NCBI GenBank assembly: GCA_964500895.1
Contig: CAZCQP010000005.1
Coordinates: 25,596 to 89,595, forward strand
Source of the DNA: CAZCQP01 sp964500895
GTDB taxonomy: Bacteria > Bacillota > Clostridia > Lachnospirales > JAISER01
Reading direction: 5' to 3'
Length of the DNA: 64,000 nt
Shown here: piece by piece, positions 25,128 through 32,086 of the stretch
Layout: each line of letters opens with the position of its first letter
Numbering within the stretch: the first letter of the stretch is position 1
Program-made: the position numbers and the translations under genes
The notes under the pieces: model-generated
What the model saw: only the letters and a program-made list of their open reading frames with translations
The model's database searches: none
What the model was told of the DNA's origin: nothing

Positions 25128-25293
25128 AGAACCTGTATTCAATACTGGGTTGCCTGAATTTGAAACAGCGATTTTTCGCCATTTGAGGCGTGACGGCGCT
25201 GGCATAATAGAAAAATTATGGCAAGCCGCCACAACAAAGAATGGCGGAATAATCGCTTCAAAGACGGGCGACAGCTTATTGAATACAGGTTCT
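25128..25293. repeat. MITE-like element, copy 1
   Basis: A 166-bp unit bounded by a perfect 17-bp terminal inverted repeat, AGAACCTGTATTCAATA at 25128-25144 and its complement at 25277-25293. The arms continue to pair imperfectly for about 60 bases, so the whole unit can fold back. There is no transposase ORF and no clear target duplication. Confidence 0.65.
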
Positions 25294-25388
25294 TTATAAC
25301 ATCAACAACAAGGAGGGATAGGTGTGGAAACCCCTGCTGTTTTTTGCATGGTTTTGCCATTTCCGTAGGGCTGGCCTGGACGTATCTA

Positions 25389-25551
25389 AGAACCTGTATT
25401 CATAAACGAAACGCCGCCTTTTCGGCCAATTTTATGCCATACTGCGTTAAATTTTCTTGAAATACCTCAAGGGTATTCCTGCGAAAATTTGCCTTGCCTG
25501 GCAAAAAATTCGCTCGAAAATCCAGCATTCCTTATTATAAATACAGATTCT
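25389..25551. repeat. MITE-like element, copy 2
   Basis: A 163-bp unit with the same terminal repeat (AGAACCTGTATTCATAA at 25389-25405; the other end at 25535-25551 matches 15 of 17). The first 14 bases are identical to copy 1. The interior differs but also contains a foldback (an AATTTTC to GAAAATT hairpin near 25450-25490). It ends 35 bases before the BCCT start codon and so could affect its expression. Confidence 0.6.
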
Positions 25552-25586
25552 AAATGGTTTTAAAAATTATGGAGGTGGATGATTGT

Positions 25587-27248
25587 ATGCCAACAAATGA
25601 CGAGAAAAAGGGAATCTTTCAGCTGATTAACAAGCCGTTGTTTTTCCCGCCTGCCATTGTTTTGGTGGCGCTGGTGCTTTACGGCCTGGTGAACAAAGAA
25701 GGCTTTGCATCGGCCGCCAACTTCCTTTTGGGCGGGGCACTGGCCAATTTCAGCTGGTTTTATGCTTTTGGCAGCACACTGCTTCTGGGCTTCTGTTTAT
25801 GGGCCGGGTTTAGCAAATACGGCCAAATCAAACTGGGCGGCCCCAAAGCCAAACCGGAGCTTTCCACCTTTAACTGGTGGGCCATTTCCTTGTGCACAGG
25901 CATTGCAGTGGGCATTGTGTTTTACGGTGTGGCCGAACCCATGACCCACTACATGAACCCGCCCGCATTTCTTAACACGGAACCCCGCTCCATTGTGGCG
26001 GCCACGGCCGCCGTCCGTTACAGTTTCTTCCACTGGACATTCCATACATACGGCATTTATGTAAGCACTGCGCTTTGCTCTGCCTTTTTCTTTTTTAATG
26101 CTAAAAAAGGGTTTAAGGTTAGCTCTGCGCTTTTTCCTTTTTTAGGGGACAAAATTAAAGGCACCTGGGGTTATGTGGTAGACGGTTTGGCCATTTTCGC
26201 CATTGTTGGCGGGGTGGGCACCTCTATGGGTTTTGGAACACTGCAAATTGGTGGCGGCCTAAACTTTGTATGGAACATTGCGCCCGGCCCGGCAGTGTGG
26301 TTCACCATCATTGTGGTGCTTATTGTCTGCTACACCATTTCCAGTTATTCCGGCTTGCATAAAGGCATTAAATTTTTAAGCTCTACCAACGTTTACCTCT
26401 ATTTTTTCCTTATGCTTTTTGTCATCATCACTGGCCCCACCATCCACGTGTTGGAATCCACCATCACCAACATTGGGGACTACCTCATCAACCTGTTGCC
26501 CATGTCCTTCTTCCTGGACCCTTACGGCAAAAGCGGCTGGCCCAGCGGCTGGAGCATTTTCTACTGGGCATGGTGGCTGGCGTTTGCGCCTATTGTGGGG
26601 TTGTTCTTGGCCCGGTGCGCTTATGGGCGAACCATTAAAGAGTTTGTTACCGTGAACTTGCTTGCCCCTTGCTTTTTCGGCATGATTTGGTTTGGCGTGT
26701 TTGGCAACGCTGCCATTTACCTGGACCATTTCCTGGGCACCAACATTGGTGAAACCATAAACAACCTGGGCATTGAAGTGTCTCTGTTTGCATTGTTTGA
26801 AAAACTGCCCCGCCCCGGCCTCACCATGATTTTGGGTATGTTGTGCGTGGCCATTTCCTTCATCACTCTGGCAGACTCTATGACCTCTACCCTGGGCGCC
26901 ATGACCACCGTGGGTTACGGGGAAGACGGCAAAGCCACAGAAGCACCCGCACCCCTTAAAATTTTCTGGGGGGTTATGATGGGGCTTTTAACCTTTGTGC
27001 TGCTGGTTACCGGCGGAACAGCGGCCCTGCAAACCTCGGTGATTGTGTGTGGCTTGCCCATTTTGGTGTTGCAGCTTTTTATGGTGGTCAACTACATCAA
27101 AGCCATGCTGAAGCTGGAACAATATGATGTGGTGTCTGGCAAAGCTTTCATCCAGCACTTAACCAACCCGTACAACCAGTATACGGACGATGGTGCTCCA
27201 GATGCCACCCCAGATGTTAAAGATTCAGGTGCATCGGTTACCGGTTAA
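25587..27248 (+). CDS. BCCT-family betaine/carnitine/choline-type transporter
   Basis: A 553-residue protein with about twelve membrane segments. It has FNWWAISLCTGIAVGIVFYGVAEP, the glycine-containing helix GGVGTSMGFGTLQIGG, and the family tryptophan-box region FYWAWWLAFAPIVGLFLAR followed by GRTIKEF. BCCT proteins import quaternary ammonium compounds by Na+ symport or by antiport (CaiT type). The acidic tail has no obvious osmosensor domain, and the link to MttB genes points to catabolic uptake rather than osmoprotection. The ATG at 25587 follows GGAGGTG; an upstream ATG at 25554 lacks a ribosome site. A terminator follows at 27262. Confidence 0.92.
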   Translation: MPTNDEKKGIFQLINKPLFFPPAIVLVALVLYGLVNKEGFASAANFLLGGALANFSWFYAFGSTLLLGFCLWAGFSKYGQIKLGGPKAKPELSTFNWWAISLCTGIAVGIVFYGVAEPMTHYMNPPAFLNTEPRSIVAATAAVRYSFFHWTFHTYGIYVSTALCSAFFFFNAKKGFKVSSALFPFLGDKIKGTWGYVVDGLAIFAIVGGVGTSMGFGTLQIGGGLNFVWNIAPGPAVWFTIIVVLIVCYTISSYSGLHKGIKFLSSTNVYLYFFLMLFVIITGPTIHVLESTITNIGDYLINLLPMSFFLDPYGKSGWPSGWSIFYWAWWLAFAPIVGLFLARCAYGRTIKEFVTVNLLAPCFFGMIWFGVFGNAAIYLDHFLGTNIGETINNLGIEVSLFALFEKLPRPGLTMILGMLCVAISFITLADSMTSTLGAMTTVGYGEDGKATEAPAPLKIFWGVMMGLLTFVLLVTGGTAALQTSVIVCGLPILVLQLFMVVNYIKAMLKLEQYDVVSGKAFIQHLTNPYNQYTDDGAPDATPDVKDSGASVTG

Positions 27249-27261
27249 ATAAAATTGTACA

Positions 27262-27307
27262 AAAAGAACGCTTCCAGTGCGCATTGAACCACCGGAAGCG
27301 TTCTTTT
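27262..27307. terminator. Bidirectional terminator
   Basis: A 14-bp stem (27262-27275 with 27294-27307) with A and T tails, between convergent BCCT and membrane-protein genes. Confidence 0.85.
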
Positions 27308-27788
27308 AATGCCTTGCTTTCACCACCAAATAGGTTGTGAACAAAATGGCACCATAAACCCCTAAAACCACCAACAGCGTTTTGAAAACCACCGGGTTCA
27401 TCAGGCCCGTAATGACCACACCCATCAACAGTGTAAACAAAGACACATAAGCGGTAATGGAAAAGGTTTTGCTAATGATGAAACGGTTGCGTTCATCGTA
27501 ATAAGCAATTTCCGCCATTTTAAATTTGGCTTCATTTTTTAATAGGATGATATGCTTAATCAATGTGATAAAGCTGGCAACCAGCACCCCACTGCCAATG
27601 CCGGTGTAAAAACCGGAAATAAAGCTTCTGGTACGGTCGTCCATCACGCCTTGGTAGTTTTCAGATAAAACCATGAGCGTAAGCCCTAGGGTGGCCGCCC
27701 CAATCACCATTAAAACAACGCTTGCCCATATTTTTAGGTGTACCGCTTTCCTGAAAGTTCTGTTAGACATATCCCAGTTAATGATCAT
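27306..27788 (-). CDS. Small four-helix membrane protein of an XRE-regulator cassette
   Basis: A 160-residue protein with four hydrophobic segments (about residues 20-40, 55-75, 105-125 and 135-155) and a basic C-terminus. I do not recognise a functional domain. Its start overlaps the stop of the XRE-type regulator gene by 4 bases, so the two are translationally coupled. Such pairs of a very small XRE repressor and a small membrane protein are common in Firmicutes, generally with unknown function. Confidence 0.65.
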   Translation of the reverse strand: MIINWDMSNRTFRKAVHLKIWASVVLMVIGAATLGLTLMVLSENYQGVMDDRTRSFISGFYTGIGSGVLVASFITLIKHIILLKNEAKFKMAEIAYYDERNRFIISKTFSITAYVSLFTLLMGVVITGLMNPVVFKTLLVVLGVYGAILFTTYLVVKARH

Positions 27789-27988
27789 ACTGTTTCCTCC
27801 TCAAAGATAAAAATGTCTTCAATAGCCAGGTTAAAGTGCCGGGCGATTTTAAACGCCAGGGGCAGAGAGGCAACATACCGCCCGTTTTCAATAGAAATAA
27901 TGGTTTGCCGGGTTACCCCAACGGCAATGGCCAGTTCCTCTTGGGTTTCTTTTTTTGCCTTTCTTAATGTCGCAATTTTATTTTTCAA
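27785..27988 (-). CDS. Small XRE-family transcriptional regulator
   Basis: A 67-residue protein that is almost entirely a helix-turn-helix (TQEELAIAVGVTRQTIISIE, residues about 15-34), followed by the YVASLPLAFKIARHFNLAIEDIF segment typical of YozG/XRE mini-regulators. It is likely a repressor of its own operon: a palindrome at 28007-28024 overlaps the predicted transcription start of a near-consensus promoter. Confidence 0.88.
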   Translation of the reverse strand: MKNKIATLRKAKKETQEELAIAVGVTRQTIISIENGRYVASLPLAFKIARHFNLAIEDIFIFEEETV

Positions 27989-28006
27989 GCCAGGTCTCCC
28001 TTCTCA

Positions 28007-28024
28007 TGTAAAGCAAGTTTTACA
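28007..28024. promoter_or_regulatory. Candidate operator of the XRE regulator
   Basis: TGTAAAGCAAGTTTTACA is an imperfect inverted repeat at the predicted start point of the promoter at 28030-28058. Related GTTTTACA and CTTTAC half-sites recur at 28040-28072 inside and upstream of the same promoter. Confidence 0.5.
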
Positions 28025-28029
28025 AATTT

Positions 28030-28058
28030 AGTATAGTACGCTTTACTTTAATTGTCAA
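28030..28058 (-). promoter_or_regulatory. Near-consensus sigma-A promoter of the XRE/membrane-protein operon
   Basis: On the minus strand TTGACA (28053-28058), a 17-base spacer and TATACT (28030-28035). Confidence 0.75.
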
Positions 28059-28153
28059 GTGTGTTTTACATTTATTTTTTATAAAATTATTAACCCTTAT
28101 GAAAATTGGCAATACTATTTGTAAAGTACACAGACAGCAAGGAGCGTGAGGCT

Positions 28154-29419
28154 ATGGAAAAATTCATTGTAGAACAAAGTCCCCCTTTAAAAGGAACGGT
28201 TAAAATAAACGGTTCAAAAAATTCGGTACTGCCTATTCTGGCGGCAACCCTTTTAACCCCAGAACTTTGCGTGGTACGGGATGTGCCTATGCTTAGTGAT
28301 GTGGCAGTAATGGCGGAAATCTTAAACCATTTGGGGGCTGGCACAGATTGGGATAAAAAGAACCGATGCATGGAAGTCAATTGCGCAAAAATTAAAAACA
28401 AAGCAGCCCCCTACCCCCTGATGAGCAAAATGCGGGCGTCCTTTTTAATTGCAGGGCCATTGCTGGCCCGGTTGGGGAAAGTGAAGGTGTCGTTGCCCGG
28501 TGGTTGCGCCATCGGTTCCCGGCCGGTACAGCTGCATTTAAAAGGGTTTAGCGCATTGGGAGCCAAAATTACCCAAGAACACGGTTTTGTTACTGCCAGT
28601 GCCAGAAAATTAAAAGGCACCAAAATTTATTTAGACTTCCCCAGCGTAGGTGCCACGGAAAACATCATGATGGCGGCTGTGTTGGCAGAAGGGCAAACCA
28701 TTTTGGAAAACTGTGCCGTCGAACCAGAAATTGTAGACCTGGCCAGCTTTTTAAACGCCATGGGTTCAGATGTGCGTGGTGCAGGAACCGATACCATCCG
28801 CATCCATGGGGTTTCTGAACTAAAAGGCTGCGACCACACGGTCATCCCAGACCGCATTGAAGCAGGCACCTTCATGATTGCCGCCGTGGTAACCAAAGGT
28901 GACGTGATTTTGGAAAACGTGGTGTGGGACCATTTGAAGCCCATTGTGGCCAAATTGCAGGAAACCGGCGCCCAGGTGGAATCTACAGACAACGGGCTGC
29001 ATGTGAAAATGTCTGGCAAGCGGCCTTTGCTGGGTGTGGACATTAAAACCCTGCCCTACCCCGGCTTTCCCACAGACATGCAAGCCCCCTTTACCACCCT
29101 GCTGGCTATGGCTAAAGGAAGCAGCGTGGTGACAGAAACCATTTTTGAAAACCGGTTTATGCACGTAGGGGAATTAAAGCGCATGGGGGCAGACATTAAA
29201 ATTGAAAGCCATTCCGCCATTATTGAAGGGGTGGAACGGCTAACCGGCTGTTTGGTGCGGGCCACAGACTTGCGGGCCGGGGCGGCACTGATGCTGGCCG
29301 GGCTGTGTGCAGAGGGCACCACAGAAATTGGTGACATTTACCACATAGACCGGGGCTATGACGGCCTTCTGGATAAGCTGCTTTCCCTAGGCGCACCCAT
29401 AACTAGAAAAAAATTATAA
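28154..29419 (+). CDS. murA: UDP-N-acetylglucosamine 1-carboxyvinyltransferase (MurA)
   Basis: A 421-residue enzyme that adds enolpyruvate from PEP to UDP-GlcNAc, the first committed step of peptidoglycan synthesis. It shows the KINGSKNSVLPILAA lysine motif, the catalytic loop PGGCAIGSRPV with the Cys that reacts with fosfomycin, and the C-terminal PTDMQAPFTTLL and RGYDGLLDKL blocks. The ATG at 28154 follows AAGGAGCGTGAGG; an ORF start at 28106 has no ribosome site. A weak promoter-like TTAACC-N17-TACTAT lies at 28090-28118. The SpoIIQ-like gene is downstream, as in Bacillus, but spoIID is missing between them. Confidence 0.95.
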   Translation: MEKFIVEQSPPLKGTVKINGSKNSVLPILAATLLTPELCVVRDVPMLSDVAVMAEILNHLGAGTDWDKKNRCMEVNCAKIKNKAAPYPLMSKMRASFLIAGPLLARLGKVKVSLPGGCAIGSRPVQLHLKGFSALGAKITQEHGFVTASARKLKGTKIYLDFPSVGATENIMMAAVLAEGQTILENCAVEPEIVDLASFLNAMGSDVRGAGTDTIRIHGVSELKGCDHTVIPDRIEAGTFMIAAVVTKGDVILENVVWDHLKPIVAKLQETGAQVESTDNGLHVKMSGKRPLLGVDIKTLPYPGFPTDMQAPFTTLLAMAKGSSVVTETIFENRFMHVGELKRMGADIKIESHSAIIEGVERLTGCLVRATDLRAGAALMLAGLCAEGTTEIGDIYHIDRGYDGLLDKLLSLGAPITRKKL

Positions 29420-29484
29420 ATTTCCCAAAAGTATGAATAACTGTAAAATGCTTCGGCAATAATATGGCTGGAGGTGTTCATTGG

Positions 29485-30393
29485 ATGAAAAACAAAATTC
29501 CAAAAGAAAGTATTTTCAAGAAAAAGGGGTTTTATGTGGCACTGTACTCCTGCCTTGGAGTGGTCATGGTTATGGCCGCCGTGGTGTCCTTCACCAACCT
29601 GTCAACCCCTGGCAAGATGGCCCTTGCGCCTGAAGAAGCGCCAAGAGAAGCCAATGTGGTGGATGTGACCGAGCTTGAAACCACCATTAACAGCACTTCG
29701 GAAAGCTATTTAACACCAGAGGACATTTCGCTGGTCAACACCAAAACTTCCAGCACCCCACTGCCCTCTCCACAAACCAAGCCTTCCGAAATAAAACCGC
29801 AATCTGTTGAGCCGCAGGCAACCTCAAAGCCTGAAAGCCCTGCTACAGGCACTGCTCCTGCCGCTTCACCAAAGCCAGCAGAAGAAAAGAAAACTGCGCA
29901 AGAAAATGAAGCTGCCAACGAAGGCGCACAAGCCCAAGTGGAAGAAACAGAAGACGCAGTGGCTACCTTTACCGGGTTTTCCGAAGACGACAAGATGGCT
30001 TGGCCGGTTTTAGGCGATGTTGTTATGGAATTCAGCGATGCCCACGCTATCTATGATAAAACCTTAGACCAGTACAGAACCAACGATACCATGTGTATTG
30101 CAGCCGACTTGGGTGCCCAGGTTATGGCTTCCAGCGCAGGTGTTGTAAAAGATGTATATAAATCCAAGGAAACAGGCAACACAGTAGTCATTGACAACGG
30201 CAACGGCTGGATGACTACATACAGTCAATTACAAGACGGTGTGTTAGTCAAAACAGGCGATGTTGTAAAGAAAGGCCAAGTCATTGGCGGTGTAGCCAGC
30301 CCTTCCATTTATAGTGTTCTGCTGGGCAACCACGTAGGCTTCAAAGTGACCAGGAACGAGGCACTTGTAAACCCTGCATCCGTATTGGAATAA
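29485..30393 (+). CDS. spoIIQ: SpoIIQ-like membrane-anchored M23/LytM-domain protein (degenerate)
   Basis: A 302-residue protein with a basic N-terminus, one transmembrane helix (about residues 13-36), a long P/S/E/A-rich linker and a C-terminal LytM/M23 domain (about 190-300). The zinc-binding residues of M23 peptidases are mostly lost: the first HxxxD motif is absent, the YxH motif reads YSQL, and the last HLHFE motif reads NHVGFK. Bacillus SpoIIQ is likewise a degenerate LytM protein that pairs with SpoIIIAH across the septum to hold the engulfing membranes and form a channel. Location after murA supports this identity. The ATG at 29485 follows GGAGGTG by 8 bases. A terminator follows. Confidence 0.78.
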   Translation: MKNKIPKESIFKKKGFYVALYSCLGVVMVMAAVVSFTNLSTPGKMALAPEEAPREANVVDVTELETTINSTSESYLTPEDISLVNTKTSSTPLPSPQTKPSEIKPQSVEPQATSKPESPATGTAPAASPKPAEEKKTAQENEAANEGAQAQVEETEDAVATFTGFSEDDKMAWPVLGDVVMEFSDAHAIYDKTLDQYRTNDTMCIAADLGAQVMASSAGVVKDVYKSKETGNTVVIDNGNGWMTTYSQLQDGVLVKTGDVVKKGQVIGGVASPSIYSVLLGNHVGFKVTRNEALVNPASVLE

Positions 30394-30398
30394 CATTT

Positions 30399-30433
30399 AA
30401 AAGCTGAAAAATGTATATTTTTCAGCTTTTTTT
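30399..30433 (+). terminator. Rho-independent terminator after the spoIIQ-like gene
   Basis: A 14-bp stem AAAAGCTGAAAAAT paired with its complement over a 4-base loop, ending in a T run. Confidence 0.85.
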
Positions 30434-30506
30434 GTGTTTTAATGAAAATTTTATTTGAAACAAGCCCCAGTATATTTGCAATAAATTTACGCAAAATAAA
30501 TTCAGA

Positions 30507-30528
30507 GCCTATCAATTTACAGATAGGC
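30507..30528. promoter_or_regulatory. Hairpin upstream of the coat-protein genes
   Basis: GCCTATC (30507-30513) pairs with GATAGGC (30522-30528) over an 8-base loop, 45 bases before the first coat gene. It has no T-run. It may be an operator or a 5' stabilising stem. Confidence 0.35.
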
Positions 30529-30572
30529 GTTTTGAAACTTACTTCGACTCTTAAGCTAGGAGGTAGAAAGCA

Positions 30573-30755
30573 ATGGTAAATTTAAATCAATCGGAACTGT
30601 GTTCCATTCGTGAAGTGGCCACCGGCCACCAAATGATGTCTGCTAAGTTTAAGGCATATGCTGCACAATGCCAGGACGCACAATTAAAACAAATGTTTCA
30701 AAATGCTTCAATGCAAGCGCAACAGGCTGCACAAAACTTAATTCAAATGCTGTAA
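30573..30755 (+). CDS. Small CotF-related spore coat-type protein
   Basis: A 60-residue, helical, Gln/Ala/Met-rich protein (AQCQDAQLKQMFQNASMQAQQAAQNLIQML). The pattern of a short helix bundle with QxxQ repeats matches the small partner of CotF-like coat proteins. It is immediately followed, 14 bases later, by a CotF-family protein, and each gene has an AGGAGG site. A mother-cell sporulation promoter is expected but I could not identify one with confidence. Confidence 0.65.
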   Translation: MVNLNQSELCSIREVATGHQMMSAKFKAYAAQCQDAQLKQMFQNASMQAQQAAQNLIQML

Positions 30756-30769
30756 GGAGGTAGGATTCC

Positions 30770-31060
30770 ATGCAAGAAAAAGATATGGTTTTAGATATTT
30801 TAAGCGGTGTGAAAGCATCCATCGGCAACTACGCCAAAGTGATTACCGAATGCTGCAACCAAAACCTGCGCCAAACCTTTCAACAAATGCGGGATGGGGA
30901 TGAAAAGTTCCAATATGATTTATACAAGATTGCCGAACAAAAGGGCTATTATATCCCTTCCCCAGCAGTTAATCCACAAGATGCCACAACCGTTAAATCT
31001 AAATTAACACAAGCTGCCACCATGCATCAAGGCGGCGGACCCATCCCAACCATGGTATAA
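30770..31060 (+). CDS. CotF-family spore coat protein
   Basis: A 96-residue ferritin-like helical protein of the CotF group: KDMVLDILSGVKASIGNYA, ECCNQNLRQTFQQMRDGDEKFQYDLYKIAEQKGYY, then an Ala/Gly-rich tail. CotF-type proteins are coat constituents in Bacillus and are abundant in Clostridia. It forms a pair with the 60-residue gene just upstream and is followed by a terminator. Confidence 0.82.
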   Translation: MQEKDMVLDILSGVKASIGNYAKVITECCNQNLRQTFQQMRDGDEKFQYDLYKIAEQKGYYIPSPAVNPQDATTVKSKLTQAATMHQGGGPIPTMV

Positions 31061-31069
31061 CACACATTA

Positions 31070-31113
31070 AAAAAAGGGTGACAAATGCTTTTTAGCATTT
31101 GTCATCTTTTTTT
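31070..31113 (+). terminator. Rho-independent terminator after the coat pair
   Basis: An 11-bp stem TGACAAATGCT paired with AGCATTTGTCA and a seven-T tail; the 5' side is A-rich. Confidence 0.85.
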
Positions 31114-31191
31114 GTGTGTTTATAGGCAGGTGCCGAATAGTATAAGGAAGGGGCATGTAAAATGGACAACAAACCCTAAAGGAGCGATTAA

Positions 31192-31848
31192 ATGATATTA
31201 AGCAAAGACATCAAGGATTTACACCCCACATTGCAACGGGGCGCACAGGAACTGATTAAACGCATGGCCGCCCTTGGATACCCAGTAGGCATTAGCGCCA
31301 CATACAGGGACAATGAATACCAAAACACACTGTATGCCCAAGGCCGTACAAAACCCGGAAGCATTGTTACCAATGCCCAGGGCGGAGAAAGCATTCACAA
31401 TTATCGGCTGGCCTTCGACATATTTAAAAATATTGCAGGGCAGGCATTTACAGACATGGCCTTTTTTGACACCGCCGGAAAGTTGTGGCAGGACATGGGC
31501 GGCGAATGGGGCGGTGCATGGAAAGGTTTTGCAGACAGGCCACACATGCAGTTTACAAACGGTTTGTCTTTAACCCAGCTGCAAAAAGGTGCCGTCATGC
31601 CAGACGTTCCCATGCCTTGGGAGCGTGAGCAGGCCAAAGTTACCCCGCCACCGGCAAATTCGGCTGGTAGCGAAAAAAGTGCAGATGGGTTAATCAAAAC
31701 ACTTAATGTGCTGTATAATGGGGGCACAATATCTGTGCAAGCCATTTTGATGAATGATACAAATTATGTAAAGCTGCGGGACCTAGAGAAATTTGGCTTT
31801 ACCATTGGCTATGACGATAACAAAAAAATGCCTATTCTAACCATTTAG
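31192..31848 (+). CDS. M15-family peptidoglycan peptidase (CwlK/VanY-like) with C-terminal stalk domain
   Basis: A 218-residue protein. Residues about 1-130 form an M15 (LD-type) peptidase: SATYRDNEYQNTLYAQGRT, the metal-binding IHNYRLAFDIF (in place of SxHxxGxAxD), GGEWGGAWKGFADRPHMQF with the catalytic Glu/His-type residues. Members cut L-Ala-D-Glu or D-Ala-D-Ala bonds in peptidoglycan. A Pro-rich linker is followed by a copper-amine-oxidase-N-like stalk (VQAILMNDTNYVKLRDLEKFG). No signal peptide is present, so it may act in spore germination or lysis, or derive from a phage endolysin. AAAGGAG precedes the ATG. Confidence 0.82.
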   Translation: MILSKDIKDLHPTLQRGAQELIKRMAALGYPVGISATYRDNEYQNTLYAQGRTKPGSIVTNAQGGESIHNYRLAFDIFKNIAGQAFTDMAFFDTAGKLWQDMGGEWGGAWKGFADRPHMQFTNGLSLTQLQKGAVMPDVPMPWEREQAKVTPPPANSAGSEKSADGLIKTLNVLYNGGTISVQAILMNDTNYVKLRDLEKFGFTIGYDDNKKMPILTI

Positions 31849-31876
31849 CTATAGAAACATTATTTTTTTAAATGTA

Positions 31877-31916
31877 ACGGGCATTTGTATGGTTTTGTAT
31901 ACAAATGCCTGTTTGT
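31877..31916 (+). terminator. Probable terminator after the M15 peptidase
   Basis: GGCATTTGTAT (31880-31890) pairs with ATACAAATGCC (31899-31909); the T tail is weak (TGTTTGTCT). Confidence 0.55.
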
Positions 31917-31941
31917 CTAAAAATATACAAATATTTCCTGG

Positions 31942-31966
31942 TTTTGTCCGCACATGGTGGACAAAA
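31942..31966. promoter_or_regulatory. Candidate operator upstream of the liv operon
   Basis: TTTTGTCC (31942-31949) and GGACAAAA (31959-31966) form a perfect 8-bp inverted repeat separated by 9 bases, about 45 bases upstream of the liv promoter -35 box. Confidence 0.4.
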
Positions 31967-32011
31967 TTGCCTGTTCTGTTCACACTTTTTATTATTTTTT
32001 TGCAAATATTA

Positions 32012-32040
32012 TTGTCAATATTTGTTTATTATGCTAATAT
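32012..32040 (+). promoter_or_regulatory. Sigma-A-type promoter of the liv operon
   Basis: TTGTCA (32012-32017), a 17-base spacer and TAATAT (32035-32040), 47 bases before the LivK start codon. Confidence 0.65.
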
Positions 32041-32086
32041 ATTTTTTAATATGGTAATGTGCCAAAAATAAATAGGAGGTTTGAAA

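Noticed and set aside
31163..31180. Five-codon ORF (MDNKP) with AAGGGG upstream of the M15 peptidase
   Set aside because: Too short to separate from chance, and the peptidase has its own clear AAAGGAG site.
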